A program made the position numbers and the translations under genes. A stretch of DNA of 64,000 nt from Myceligenerans pegani (GTDB taxonomy: Bacteria; Actinomycetota; Actinomycetes; Actinomycetales; Cellulomonadaceae), in the NCBI RefSeq assembly GCF_014892515.1, contig NZ_JADBGR010000093.1, positions 18,108 to 82,107 of the forward strand, read 5' to 3'. The notes below the pieces were generated by a model. It was not told the origin of the DNA. It saw only the letters and a list, made by a program, of their open reading frames with translations, and did not search any database. This document shows positions 26,285-34,522 of this stretch, piece after piece. Position 1 is the first letter of the stretch. Each line of letters opens with the position of its first letter.

Positions 26285-27670
26285 TTATTCGCCGCCGTCC
26301 CCGTCTCCGCCGTCGCCGGAATCGGCGCTCAGGTCGGTCCAGCCGTCGTCGTCCCAGCCGTCGTCGCGGACGGGAACGTCGCCGGGTGCGGCGTCGCGCA
26401 CCGCGAACGCCCACTCGGCGCGGCGGGCGTCCTGCACCCGGGCCGGGCCGCGCAGCGCGCCTTCCGCGAACAGCTGCACCCCGACCTCCCCGGACAGGCG
26501 CTCGCCCCGGCCCTCGGCGGTCACGAACAGCAGCTGGAGCTCGGTGTTGCCCGGTTCGTCCCGGCCGACCGGCCGGTCGAGCCGGACCGTGCGCATCCCG
26601 TGACGTCCCATGACCCGGGTGCCGTCGACCATGGCGCCGGTCAGCTCGAGCGTCGGCTGTCCTCGGGCGGCCCGTCGCCACGCCGGTCCGATCAGCCGAC
26701 GACGGCGGATCCGCCCGCGGACACCCCACAGGACCAGCAGCGGCAGCAGGGCGATCATGACCAGCAGCGCGAGCTGCCACGGGTTCCGCGGGTCGAGCGC
26801 GCCCTCCGACTCCGCCCACGGCTCTCCTAGCGCCCCGCCGATGGTGAAGAGGAGGAACGTGCCGGTCATGACCACCGGGAGGATCGTGCTCAGCCCCAAC
26901 CGCCACAGTGACGTTCCCCGGGTGCCCGCCCTGCGGGCGCTGGCGAACCCGTCCCCGACAGGAGACAGCGGCACGCCGTGCACGCCGTCGTCGCGGCCGA
27001 GCCGAACCGACCAGCTCGTCACCGACGGCTCCGACGGCGGCCCGCCGAGCTCCACCTCCGCCTCGACCTCCGGTGGCCGGCCCGTCGGACCGGTCGTCAC
27101 GTCGAACGCCCACGCGGCACCCTCGCCGGCGCGGAGGCGCACCGGGCCGCCCACGTCGTCGCCCGCGAACAACTCCAGGACCGCCGGTCCCCGCAGTTCC
27201 TCGCCCGCACCCCGCACGAACGCCAGGTGCAACCACGGCAGGACGTCGGCGTCATGCACGCGCACGACACGCACGACGTGCTTGCCCTCCTGGCGAGCGC
27301 CCGGCAGGACCTCGCCGTGCAGCACGCGGGTCGGCCTCCCGGCGGCCGCCCGTCGCCACGTCGGCGCGATGCGCGTCCAGCGCAGGATCAGCCGGCCGCA
27401 CAACGCGACCACCACCGGCAGCAGGAGGAGGGCCGCCACCAGGCCGAACAGGGCCGAGACGACGATCAACCCGGCGAGACCCGCGGCACCGTCCCACTGC
27501 GCGTTCGCGTTCGCCATGCTCGCCGGCACCGCCACCGCGATGCCGGCCTCCGCGAGCAGCACGATCGAGATCCAGGCCCGCGGCGCGGCAAGCCCCATTC
27601 CCGCCCGGCGCGCCGCACGGAACCCGTCGTCGATCTGCTCACGGCCATGAACCCGCTGGTCAGCCACCAT
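26285..27670 (-). CDS. Internally duplicated membrane protein, function unknown
   Basis: A 461-residue protein with four membrane helices in two pairs: ISIVLLAEAGIAVAVPAS and LFGLVAALLLLPVVVALCG in the first half, then LPVVMTGTFLLFTIGG and LALLVMIALLPLLVLWGV in the second. Each pair is followed by a similar cytoplasmic or external domain beginning W-R-RAA-G-PT (PTWRRAAAGRPTRVLHGE and AWRRAARGQPTLELTGA) and ending AAWAFDV / AEWAFAV. The protein is therefore a tandem duplication of a two-helix plus beta-domain unit. The C-terminus is an Asp/Gly-rich acidic tail. I do not recognise the family. Its ATG lies next to the stop of a frameshifted pilin-like frame. Confidence 0.75.
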   Translation of the reverse strand: MVADQRVHGREQIDDGFRAARRAGMGLAAPRAWISIVLLAEAGIAVAVPASMANANAQWDGAAGLAGLIVVSALFGLVAALLLLPVVVALCGRLILRWTRIAPTWRRAAAGRPTRVLHGEVLPGARQEGKHVVRVVRVHDADVLPWLHLAFVRGAGEELRGPAVLELFAGDDVGGPVRLRAGEGAAWAFDVTTGPTGRPPEVEAEVELGGPPSEPSVTSWSVRLGRDDGVHGVPLSPVGDGFASARRAGTRGTSLWRLGLSTILPVVMTGTFLLFTIGGALGEPWAESEGALDPRNPWQLALLVMIALLPLLVLWGVRGRIRRRRLIGPAWRRAARGQPTLELTGAMVDGTRVMGRHGMRTVRLDRPVGRDEPGNTELQLLFVTAEGRGERLSGEVGVQLFAEGALRGPARVQDARRAEWAFAVRDAAPGDVPVRDDGWDDDGWTDLSADSGDGGDGDGGE

Positions 27671-27859
27671 GCCACGCTACCTTCGCCGTCGGAGTCCGCA
27701 CGTCCGCGACGATCAGGAGCATGATCCCGACGACGCCGATGAATTCCGGCAGAGCCTGGCCGCGCTCGTCGGAGAGGCGGCGGGGATGCGGGGATGCGGA
27801 TCTGACTGGAGCGCGGCGCGGCTGATGCTGAACACGGACTCAAGGCTGAACTGTGCCAT
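27660..27859 (-). pseudogene. Frameshifted TadE/pilin-like small gene
   Basis: A frame ending at the stop at 27660 encodes ERGQALPEFIGVVGIML plus more hydrophobic residues, which looks like a TadE/Flp prepilin cleavage site and helix, but this frame has no start codon. A different frame opens with ATG at 27859. A perfect 8-bp tandem duplication (CGGGGATG twice, 27781-27796 on the plus strand) lies between; removing one copy joins the two frames into a single 55-residue peptide whose stop overlaps the downstream gene start. I read it as a small pilin-like gene broken, or switchable, by the duplication. No ribosome binding site is evident at the ATG, so the start is weak. Confidence 0.4.
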
Positions 27860-28011
27860 CGTGTGCAAACAGGGAGAGCGCGTCCCAGGGACGATCCGTA
27901 CCACCCCGGGAGGCGCCTGATCCGGCGGTACTGGGCCCGTGGGCCCGTTCCAAGAAGGGGCTGCAGGCCCCGTGCCCGGGCCCACCCGTGCCGACGTAGC
28001 TGGACAACAGC

Positions 28012-28027
28012 CTTTGACCGGCCAAAG
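28012..28027. promoter_or_regulatory. Palindrome upstream of MmyB-type regulator
   Basis: CTTTGACCGGCCAAAG is a 16-bp palindrome with one broken pair, ending 9 bases before the GTG start of the regulator. It is a candidate autoregulatory operator. The gene-free stretch 27860-28011 shows nothing else recognisable. Confidence 0.45.
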
Positions 28028-28036
28028 ATCTCGCGT

Positions 28037-28942
28037 GTGACCGATCGGAACGCGCTCGCCAGCTTCGTCCGCCGTCGCCGCGAACGCCTGCGCCCGGCCG
28101 ACGTCGGACTCCCCGCCGGAGCCGACCGCCGGACGCCCGGGCTTCGCCGGGACGAACTCGCGGCACTCGCCGGGGTCTCGGCGGACTATGTCACCCGGAT
28201 CGAGCAGGCGCGCGGATCGGGACCGTCGGCCCAGGTCGTCGCGGCCCTGGCGCAGGCCCTGCGGCTCACGGACGACGAGCGCGACCACCTGTACCGCCTG
28301 GCGTCGCTGCTGCCGCCCACGGATCGCGAGGTGGACGACGACCTCCCGCCGGGACTCCGCCGCGTCCTGGACAGCCTGAGCGACCTCACCCCCGCCGCCG
28401 TCTTCGCCGCCGACTGGCAACTGATCTGGTGGAACCACACGTGGGCCGGCCTCATCGGCGACCCGGCCGGAGCGCCGGCCGCATTGCGCAACTTCGCCCG
28501 CGTCACCTTCCCTCCCGATGGCGGCGGACCGCTGGGGCCGCGCTGGACGGCGACGTCCGCCGACCGCGATGCGCTCGAGGCCGCGATGGTGTCCGACCTA
28601 CGGCGCGCCTCGGGCCGTTACCCCGAGAGCGAGCGGCTGCACGACCTCATCCGCGAGCTGACCGAGACCAATGAGCGGTTCGCTGAGCTCTGGGCGTCCG
28701 GATCCGTCGGCGTGCACCGGGCGGATCGCAAGACCATCCATCACAGGACGGCCGGCCCCATCGCCGTCGACTGCGACGTGATCACCGACGGCGACGGTGA
28801 TCGCAAGCTCGTCGTCATGTCGGCCCAGCCGGGGAGCGAGGACGAGGCCAAGCTGCGGCTGGCCGTCGCGCACAGCGCCGCGCCCTCTCGGCCGTCCCTC
28901 GAGCCGGCGCGCAGCACCGCCGCCCCGACCGCCTCGGACTGA
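28037..28942 (+). CDS. XRE-family regulator with MmyB-like ligand domain
   Basis: A 301-residue regulator, start GTG 28037; no Shine-Dalgarno is visible, so it may be leaderless or weakly translated. The N-terminal helix-turn-helix is RTPGLRRDELAALAGVSADYVTRIEQARG (about 37-65). The C-terminal MmyB-type PAS-like domain (about 105-270) includes AAVFAADWQLIWWNHTWAGLIGD and the conserved FPPDG/ALEAAMVSDLRRASGRYP region. Related proteins often control a divergent short-chain dehydrogenase; none is present here. It ends at a short hairpin shared with the convergent helicase gene. Confidence 0.88.
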   Translation: MTDRNALASFVRRRRERLRPADVGLPAGADRRTPGLRRDELAALAGVSADYVTRIEQARGSGPSAQVVAALAQALRLTDDERDHLYRLASLLPPTDREVDDDLPPGLRRVLDSLSDLTPAAVFAADWQLIWWNHTWAGLIGDPAGAPAALRNFARVTFPPDGGGPLGPRWTATSADRDALEAAMVSDLRRASGRYPESERLHDLIRELTETNERFAELWASGSVGVHRADRKTIHHRTAGPIAVDCDVITDGDGDRKLVVMSAQPGSEDEAKLRLAVAHSAAPSRPSLEPARSTAAPTASD

Positions 28943-28944
28943 AC

Positions 28945-28965
28945 CGCCGGCGACGCCCGCCGGCG
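28945..28965. terminator. Bidirectional hairpin between regulator and helicase
   Basis: CGCCGGCG (28945-28952) pairs with an identical self-complementary octamer (28958-28965) in the 29-base gap between convergent genes. Confidence 0.55.
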
Positions 28966-28971
28966 CCACCG

Positions 28972-31893
28972 TCACGGCGCGTGCGACAGCACCGCGTCCA
29001 GCAGCCGTACGGCCGCCGCCTTCTCCAGCGGAGAGTTGTACGAGCCGCACTTCGGGGACTGCACGCACGCGGGGCAGCCGTCCGAGCAGGGGCAACCGGC
29101 GATCGCGTCGCGGGTGGCGCGCAGCCACGTCACGCCGAGTTCGTAGCCGCGCTCGGCGAAGCCGGCCCCGCCGGGGAACGCGTCGTAGACGAAGACGGTG
29201 GCCTCGCCGGTGTCGGCGTGCAGTTCCGTGGAGACCCCGCCGAGGTCCCAGCGGTCGCACGTGGCCAGCAGCGGCAGCATTCCGATCGACGCGTGCTCGG
29301 CCGCGTGCAGGGCGCCGGGAGTCTCCTCGGGGGTCACGCCGGCCGCCCGCAGCACGAACTCCGGGACGGACCACCAGACCGCCGTCGTGCCGAGGGTCCG
29401 CTCGGGCAGGTCGAGGGACTCCGTGCCGAGGGCCTGCAGGTCCGGGAGCCGACGTCGTTGAAAGCTCACCACCTGGCTCGTCACCTCCACGGGCCCGAGG
29501 CTCCAGGTGATCGGCCCCCATTCCCGGGTCGTGACGGGCCGGTCCTCGCCGGCTTCCGCCCCGCCTGCGCTGTGACGGGGCTCGCCGCCCACGTCCGCGC
29601 CGGGGTCCTGATCGGTCCGCGCCTGCTCGCCGCCGCTGACGCCGGCAGCGGCTCCGCCCGAACCAGGACCCGCGCCCACACCGCCGTCGTCGGCCCCGAC
29701 GATCGCCACCTCCATCACCTCACGCGACCACGTCCCGTAGTCGACGTCGCGCCGCACGACGAGGGCGGTGTGGTCCGCGAGGTCGAACCGGTCCACCACG
29801 TAGGTGACGCCCTGGTGGACGTAGACGGCGCCGTCGTGCACCTGCCCGTCCGCCGACGGTGCGTCCACGGTGCCGAGCAGCCGCCCCGACCCCGCCTCGA
29901 CGACCCGCACCGGCGCGCCGCCCGACCCTCGCAGGTCCGTCAGGCCCGCTGCCGACTGTGCATGCGTCCAGTACCAGCCCGACGGCCGGCGTCGCAGCGC
30001 ACCCCGTGCGACCAGCACCTCCAGGACGTGGCGCACGTGGGCCGGGTCGCCGAACCGCGCGAGGTCGGCGGACCGCAGCGGCGCCTCCTGCGCGGCGACA
30101 CACAGGTGCGGGGCCAGGACGTGCGGGTTCTCGGGGTCGAAGACCGTGGCCTCGAGGGGCGCGTCGAAGACCGCCTCGGGGTGGTGCACCAGGTAGGTGT
30201 CGAGCGGGTCCTCGCGGGCCACGAAGGCGACGAGCCCGTCGGCGCCCGCGCGCCCGGCCCGCCCCGCCTGCTGCCAGAGCGACGTGCGCGTACCGGGCCA
30301 GCCCGCGACGAGCACCGCGTCGAGGCCGGAGATGTCCACCCCCAGCTCGAGCGCGTTGGTCGTGGCGAGCCCCAGGATCTCCCCGGTTCGTACGGCGCGC
30401 TCCAGTTCGCGACGCTCCTCGGGCAGGTACCCGCCGCGATACGCGGCGATCCGCTCGGAGGGATGGACGACGACGGTCGCGGCGGAGCCTTCCGGTCCGC
30501 GGTCGGCCGCGTCGCGGCGGCGCGGGCCGTCCGAGCCGTGGCCTTCCGGCGAGCCGTTGACGCCATCGGCGTCCGCGGACGTGCCGACTGCGCCGGCGGG
30601 CACGATCGCGTGCCTCAGGTGGTCACGAGCACGCTGCGCGACGGACTCCGCCCCCCGGCGGCTGCGCGTGAACGCGAGCGTGCGGGCGCCTGCGGCGGCG
30701 AGGTCGGCGAGCAGGTCGGCGGCCTCGGCCGTGGCGGAACGCCGAGGATTCTTCCGCGCCTCCTCGGCCGGCGGAGGTGACTCGTGATCGGGATCGGCGT
30801 CGAGCGCCCAGGGGTCGTCGTCGCCGACGGCGCGCGTATCGCCGCGGCCCGGCGCGTCTCCTCCGGCCGACTCGTCGGAGCCGCCGGTCGTGCCGGGTGC
30901 GGCGGCGTCGTCCTCGGAACCACCGCCGGATCGCGTGAAGCCGTACCCCGCGATCTCGGGCGGCTGCCACAGCGCGAACGTGCGCCGCCCGGCGGGCGAC
31001 GCGTCCCGGTCGACGACGGCGACCGCCTCGGCGGGCACCCCGATCAGTCGCCCCGCGCTGACGCCGGGCTCGGCGCTGGTCGCGGACGCCACGACGAACG
31101 TGACCCGGCGCGTCGCGTCCCCGGTCAGGGAGGACGGAAACGAGGGAACCGCCGCGTAGTGCTCCGCGAGCCGGGTCAACCGGCGCAGTACGTGCGACAC
31201 GTGCGCCCCGAACACGCCCCGATAGGCGTGCCCTTCGTCCACGATCACGTACCGCAGCCCGCGCAGCAGCCGCGACCAGCGACGATGCCCGGGCAGCAGC
31301 GCGAAGTGCAGGAAGTCCGGGTTGGTCAGCACGACGTCCGCGTGGTTCTGGGCCCACACCCGTTCCTCGCGCGGGGTGTCGCCGTCGCAGGTGGTGACGC
31401 GCACGTCGCCCACCCCGGCTGCGTCGAGCACGCGCCGCAGCGCCTGGAGCTGGTCGGCGGCAAGGGCCTTGGTGGGGCTGAGGTAGATCGCGGTCGGTCG
31501 TCGGATGTTCGCCGACGACGTCGGCGGGGCGCCACCGTTCCTTGCCGTCGACGACGGCGGGTCGCCACTCGGCGTCGGGCCCCGATCGCCACCGGCGGAC
31601 CGGACGTCCGACAGCACCGGCAGCCAGAAGGCCAGCGACTTCCCCGAACCCGTCGACGTGGCGAGCGCGACGTGCCGGCCGCGCCACGCGGCGTCGGCGG
31701 CCTCGACCTGATGGACCCACGGCCGGTCGGCGCCCAGCGCCCGGTATCCCCCGACGACCTGGGGATCGGCCCACTCCGGCCAGTCGGCCTGCTCGCCGCT
31801 ACGCCCGGGAAGGGTCCGCACGTGCAGAAGGCGCTCGGCCCGCGCCCCGCGCGCGGTGAGCACGTCGAGCAACGGATGTTCGGCGGACGACAC
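28972..31893 (-). CDS. DECH-box helicase of the MrfA/DUF1998 type
   Basis: A 973-residue superfamily 2 helicase, start GTG 31893 (a CAGACT box 6 bases upstream suggests a leaderless mRNA). Motif I is ATSTGSGKS (78-86), motif II is VDEGHAY, motif III is VASAT, and motifs V-VI are NALELGVDISGLD and QQAGRAGRAG. Two Asp/Gly/Ser-rich inserts (about 320-380 and 440-470) interrupt the core. The C-terminal DUF1998 region ends in the four-Cys zinc motif CPCSDGCPACVQSPKCG. B. subtilis MrfA uses this architecture to repair mitomycin damage. In many actinobacteria this helicase (TIGR03817) sits directly beside the CpaE/TadA cluster; here it is 8.5 kb away. Confidence 0.92.
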   Translation of the reverse strand: MSSAEHPLLDVLTARGARAERLLHVRTLPGRSGEQADWPEWADPQVVGGYRALGADRPWVHQVEAADAAWRGRHVALATSTGSGKSLAFWLPVLSDVRSAGGDRGPTPSGDPPSSTARNGGAPPTSSANIRRPTAIYLSPTKALAADQLQALRRVLDAAGVGDVRVTTCDGDTPREERVWAQNHADVVLTNPDFLHFALLPGHRRWSRLLRGLRYVIVDEGHAYRGVFGAHVSHVLRRLTRLAEHYAAVPSFPSSLTGDATRRVTFVVASATSAEPGVSAGRLIGVPAEAVAVVDRDASPAGRRTFALWQPPEIAGYGFTRSGGGSEDDAAAPGTTGGSDESAGGDAPGRGDTRAVGDDDPWALDADPDHESPPPAEEARKNPRRSATAEAADLLADLAAAGARTLAFTRSRRGAESVAQRARDHLRHAIVPAGAVGTSADADGVNGSPEGHGSDGPRRRDAADRGPEGSAATVVVHPSERIAAYRGGYLPEERRELERAVRTGEILGLATTNALELGVDISGLDAVLVAGWPGTRTSLWQQAGRAGRAGADGLVAFVAREDPLDTYLVHHPEAVFDAPLEATVFDPENPHVLAPHLCVAAQEAPLRSADLARFGDPAHVRHVLEVLVARGALRRRPSGWYWTHAQSAAGLTDLRGSGGAPVRVVEAGSGRLLGTVDAPSADGQVHDGAVYVHQGVTYVVDRFDLADHTALVVRRDVDYGTWSREVMEVAIVGADDGGVGAGPGSGGAAAGVSGGEQARTDQDPGADVGGEPRHSAGGAEAGEDRPVTTREWGPITWSLGPVEVTSQVVSFQRRRLPDLQALGTESLDLPERTLGTTAVWWSVPEFVLRAAGVTPEETPGALHAAEHASIGMLPLLATCDRWDLGGVSTELHADTGEATVFVYDAFPGGAGFAERGYELGVTWLRATRDAIAGCPCSDGCPACVQSPKCGSYNSPLEKAAAVRLLDAVLSHAP

Positions 31894-32129
31894 GGCCCAA
31901 GTCTGACAAACGATTCGCAGTCCGGAGCCGGGCGGGTACCGGCACGACGAGTCTGCTCACCTACCAGTCCGACGTGTCGAGCTGCTGAAGGTGAGCGCGC
32001 ACACCGGAGTCCGGGTCGAGGGCGCTCGCAGGGCCCCGGTGCCGGGCGCCGGGTGTGTGAGGGCGTCAAGACCTCGCCCGTCCGCTCCCCGGCGTGGTCG
32101 GGTTCGTCGAGGAGCCCAGGACGTCAGGG

Positions 32130-33233
32130 TCAGTACCGCTTGGGCAGCTTGAGGCGTCGCTCGGCCATGATCGTGCGCAGCAGATCGGGCCGGTCCGTGA
32201 TGATGCCGTCCACGCCGATGTCCATCAGGTACTCCATGGTGGCGCGGTCGTTGATCGTCCACGGGATCACGCGGAGGCCGGCTTCGTGCGCGGCGCCGAC
32301 GAGTTCCGGCGTGGTGAAGGGGACGTAGCCGGGGTCGGTCACCGAGCCGCCCTGCGGGTCGCCGTGCACGGGCGAGACCGCGTCGGCCCCGAACGAGGCG
32401 GAAGCAGCGACGAACTTCTCCTGGATCGAACCAGGGAAGTCGTCGATGTCCAGGCCGCCGAGCCACGGGGACCTGCCCGGCTCCCCGACCTGCAGGAACT
32501 GCTGGCCGTTCGTCAGCGCCACCAGCGGGAAGCGGGGTTCGACCTCGCTCATCCGCATCAGTGCGCCCCAGTCGAAGCTCTGGATCGTGACCTGGTCGAC
32601 CAGGCGGGCCTTGCGGACCTCGCGGGCGACGATCCGCACGAACTGTTCCCGCGGTGCCGTCTGCTCCGGCGCCCCGGCCTCGACCTTGGTCTCGATGTTG
32701 AGCGTGACCCGGTGCGCGCGGTGGCGGTTCACGAGCTTCAGCACCTCGGACAGCAGCGGCATCCGCTCGCCGGGGTGCAGCTCCTGTCCCGGGAACTGCG
32801 GCTGGCGCAGCGACCCGCAGTCGATGGTCCGGACCTGTGCGAGGGTGAGGTCCTTGATGTAGGTGGTGCCGGGAACGTACGGGAACTGAGGGTCGCCCGG
32901 GAACGCGGGTTCGGTGTCGACGCACTTGGCGGGGTTGGGGTCGCGATCGTGGGTCACCACGGCGTACCCGTCACGGGTGATCTGCACATCGAGCTCGAGA
33001 GTGCTGACCCCGAGTGCCAGGGCGTTGTCGAACGCGGGCAGCGTGTTCTCGACCGTGAGTGCCACGCCGCCGCGGTGCGCCTGGAGATCGAAGGCGCGGT
33101 GGTGACGGGCGGCGTCCTGCGCGCCCGCCGTGCTCCGGGCGGACAGCGCCGATGCCGGGGCGGCGCTCAGGGCCAGCGTGCCCGCGAGGGTCACGGCAAG
33201 GGCTTGTGCGAAGCGGGTTCGGATGGTTCCCAT
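32130..33233 (-). CDS. Secreted glycerophosphodiester phosphodiesterase
   Basis: A 367-residue exported GDPD-family enzyme that releases glycerol-3-phosphate from deacylated phospholipids. I chose ATG 33233, which begins a regular signal peptide (TIRTRFAQALAVTLAGTLALSAAPASA); 12 more codons are open upstream. The TIM-barrel active-site histidines are in LQAHRGG and VVTHDRDPN, and the metal-binding Glu in ENTLPAF and ELDVQI; ITLNIETK-type (VTLNIETKVE) and the C-terminal GVDGIITDRPDLL complete the family signature. It is a monocistronic minus-strand gene. The 236 bases between it and the helicase gene show no feature. Confidence 0.93.
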   Translation of the reverse strand: MGTIRTRFAQALAVTLAGTLALSAAPASALSARSTAGAQDAARHHRAFDLQAHRGGVALTVENTLPAFDNALALGVSTLELDVQITRDGYAVVTHDRDPNPAKCVDTEPAFPGDPQFPYVPGTTYIKDLTLAQVRTIDCGSLRQPQFPGQELHPGERMPLLSEVLKLVNRHRAHRVTLNIETKVEAGAPEQTAPREQFVRIVAREVRKARLVDQVTIQSFDWGALMRMSEVEPRFPLVALTNGQQFLQVGEPGRSPWLGGLDIDDFPGSIQEKFVAASASFGADAVSPVHGDPQGGSVTDPGYVPFTTPELVGAAHEAGLRVIPWTINDRATMEYLMDIGVDGIITDRPDLLRTIMAERRLKLPKRY

Positions 33234-33362
33234 GCGTCCGAGCCTGGTGACGGCCGGTGACCGTGGCACGACTCGCCGTCGTCGCCCGGATGGCCCGCAT
33301 GTGAACGTGCGACGACGTCGATCTCGCCGCCGTCCTCGCTCACGTGCCGAGGTTCATCCGTC

Positions 33363-33608
33363 TCATCCGTCGTCAGGCCAGCGGTTCGCCAGGGCCAGCG
33401 CCTTGCGGGCCGCGTCCGTCGTGTCGCCGGTGGCCGCGGCCAGGCCCGTCGCGTAGCCGACCGCATAGGCGGTGAGGGGCGCGGCCGGTCGCGCGACGGC
33501 GTGTGCCGCGTCGCGGGCCAGGTCGAGGACCGTGTTCATGTCGATCGTGCCGGGCTCGAGCCCGAGCTCGGTCTCCAGGGCGGAGATCCAGGTCTGCAGG
33601 TCGGTCAA
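33363..33608 (-). CDS. DUF6457 small protein, mob-linked
   Basis: An 81-residue acidic protein whose conserved core is DLQTWISALETELGL and ALANRWPDDG. The start is an unusual TTG at 33608 that overlaps the mobA stop in a TTGA tetranucleotide and has GAAGGAG 5 bases upstream. A longer open frame runs further upstream but only as an Arg/Pro-rich shadow of mobA. The family is typically found beside molybdenum cofactor genes in actinobacteria; its biochemical role is unknown to me. It is the last gene of moeA-mobA-DUF6457. Confidence 0.85.
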   Translation of the reverse strand: MTDLQTWISALETELGLEPGTIDMNTVLDLARDAAHAVARPAAPLTAYAVGYATGLAAATGDTTDAARKALALANRWPDDG

Positions 33609-34522
33609 GGTCGCTCCTTCGGTGGGGGACCGGGGCGGACGCCGAGGTGCTCGGCATCGTCCCACGTGTCGACGTCTGCGGACAGATTGCCAGGGTCGGG
33701 GACTTCGAGCAGGCGGAGCCCGTTCAGGAGGCGCCGCACGGAGGCGCCGCGCCCCGACGGCGTGTCGTGTCCGACGGCGGTCAGGCGCTCCGCGAGCGCG
33801 TCGGTGCGATAGAGCCCCACGAGCCACTGCGCCCGCCCGCCGGCGACCAGGTGCGCCCCGTCCAGTCCGCTGTCACTCCGAACGGCGCGCCGCAGCTTCG
33901 GCACCGCCGCGCCAACCCGCGGCACATCGACGGCGAGCACCAGCACCCACGGCGATCCCGGCGCGGCGCGATCGCCGGCGGGAAGGGGCAGCGGGCGGTC
34001 CGGCTCCGTGTGGTCGGGGGGTTTCCGCGTGGTCCGGCGATCACTTGACCGACCCCGCGGAAAGCCCCCGACCACACGAGGGGCACTGGTCGGGGGCACC
34101 TCGGCCGCCGCCGGAGGCATCAGGGCTGCCAGGCCTGCGGCAATGCCGGCCACCGGGCCGCCGTACGGCGGATCTTCCCTGGTCAGCATGGTCCTGGGCG
34201 CGGCGGGATGGGCAGCGACGGCGTCCGCCAGGTCGTCAGGGCCGACGACGGCGATCCGGCGCGCATCCCCGGCCGCGTCGAGTGCGAGGTGGAGGAGCGG
34301 CACGCCGTCGTCGGACAGCAATCCCGGCTTGGCGACACCGCCCAGGCGGGACGCGCGGCCGCCGGCGAGGACGATCGCGTCGTACGGGCCGAGGGCGCTG
34401 CCCGACCCCGGGGCGGGACGGTCGGCCAGGGCGTCGGACTCGGCAATAGCCGCTGAGGTGGCGCCGTCCTTCGTGGCGGGCCGCTCAGCCGAGGCGTCGC
34501 GCGGGTCCTTGGTGTCGTTCAC
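33605..34522 (-). CDS. mobA: Molybdenum cofactor guanylyltransferase-like protein MobA
   Basis: A 305-residue NTP-transferase that attaches GMP to molybdopterin to make the guanine-dinucleotide cofactor used by the nitrate reductase downstream. The signature is VLAGGRASRLGGVAKPGLL (about 51-69), followed by GGPVAGIAAGL and the metal-binding Asp in LVLAVDVP. The N-terminal 45 residues are low complexity. Between GGPVAGIAAGL and LAVDVP an Arg/Pro-rich insert of about 45 residues is encoded by a 72-bp palindromic element, which is foreign to the family. It overlaps moeA by 4 bases on one side and DUF6457 on the other. The core motifs are intact, so it is probably functional despite the insert. 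Confidence 0.88.
   Translation of the reverse strand: MNDTKDPRDASAERPATKDGATSAAIAESDALADRPAPGSGSALGPYDAIVLAGGRASRLGGVAKPGLLSDDGVPLLHLALDAAGDARRIAVVGPDDLADAVAAHPAAPRTMLTREDPPYGGPVAGIAAGLAALMPPAAAEVPPTSAPRVVGGFPRGRSSDRRTTRKPPDHTEPDRPLPLPAGDRAAPGSPWVLVLAVDVPRVGAAVPKLRRAVRSDSGLDGAHLVAGGRAQWLVGLYRTDALAERLTAVGHDTPSGRGASVRRLLNGLRLLEVPDPGNLSADVDTWDDAEHLGVRPGPPPKERP
34007..34078. repeat. Palindromic element inside mobA
   Basis: Two 23-bp arms (34007-34029 and 34056-34078) are inverted copies with a single mismatch, separated by 26 bases. The whole 72 bp is a multiple of three and is read through in mobA as VVGGFPRGRSSDRRTTRKPPDH. Its size and form resemble a mobile palindromic element rather than normal coding drift. 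Confidence 0.85.
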
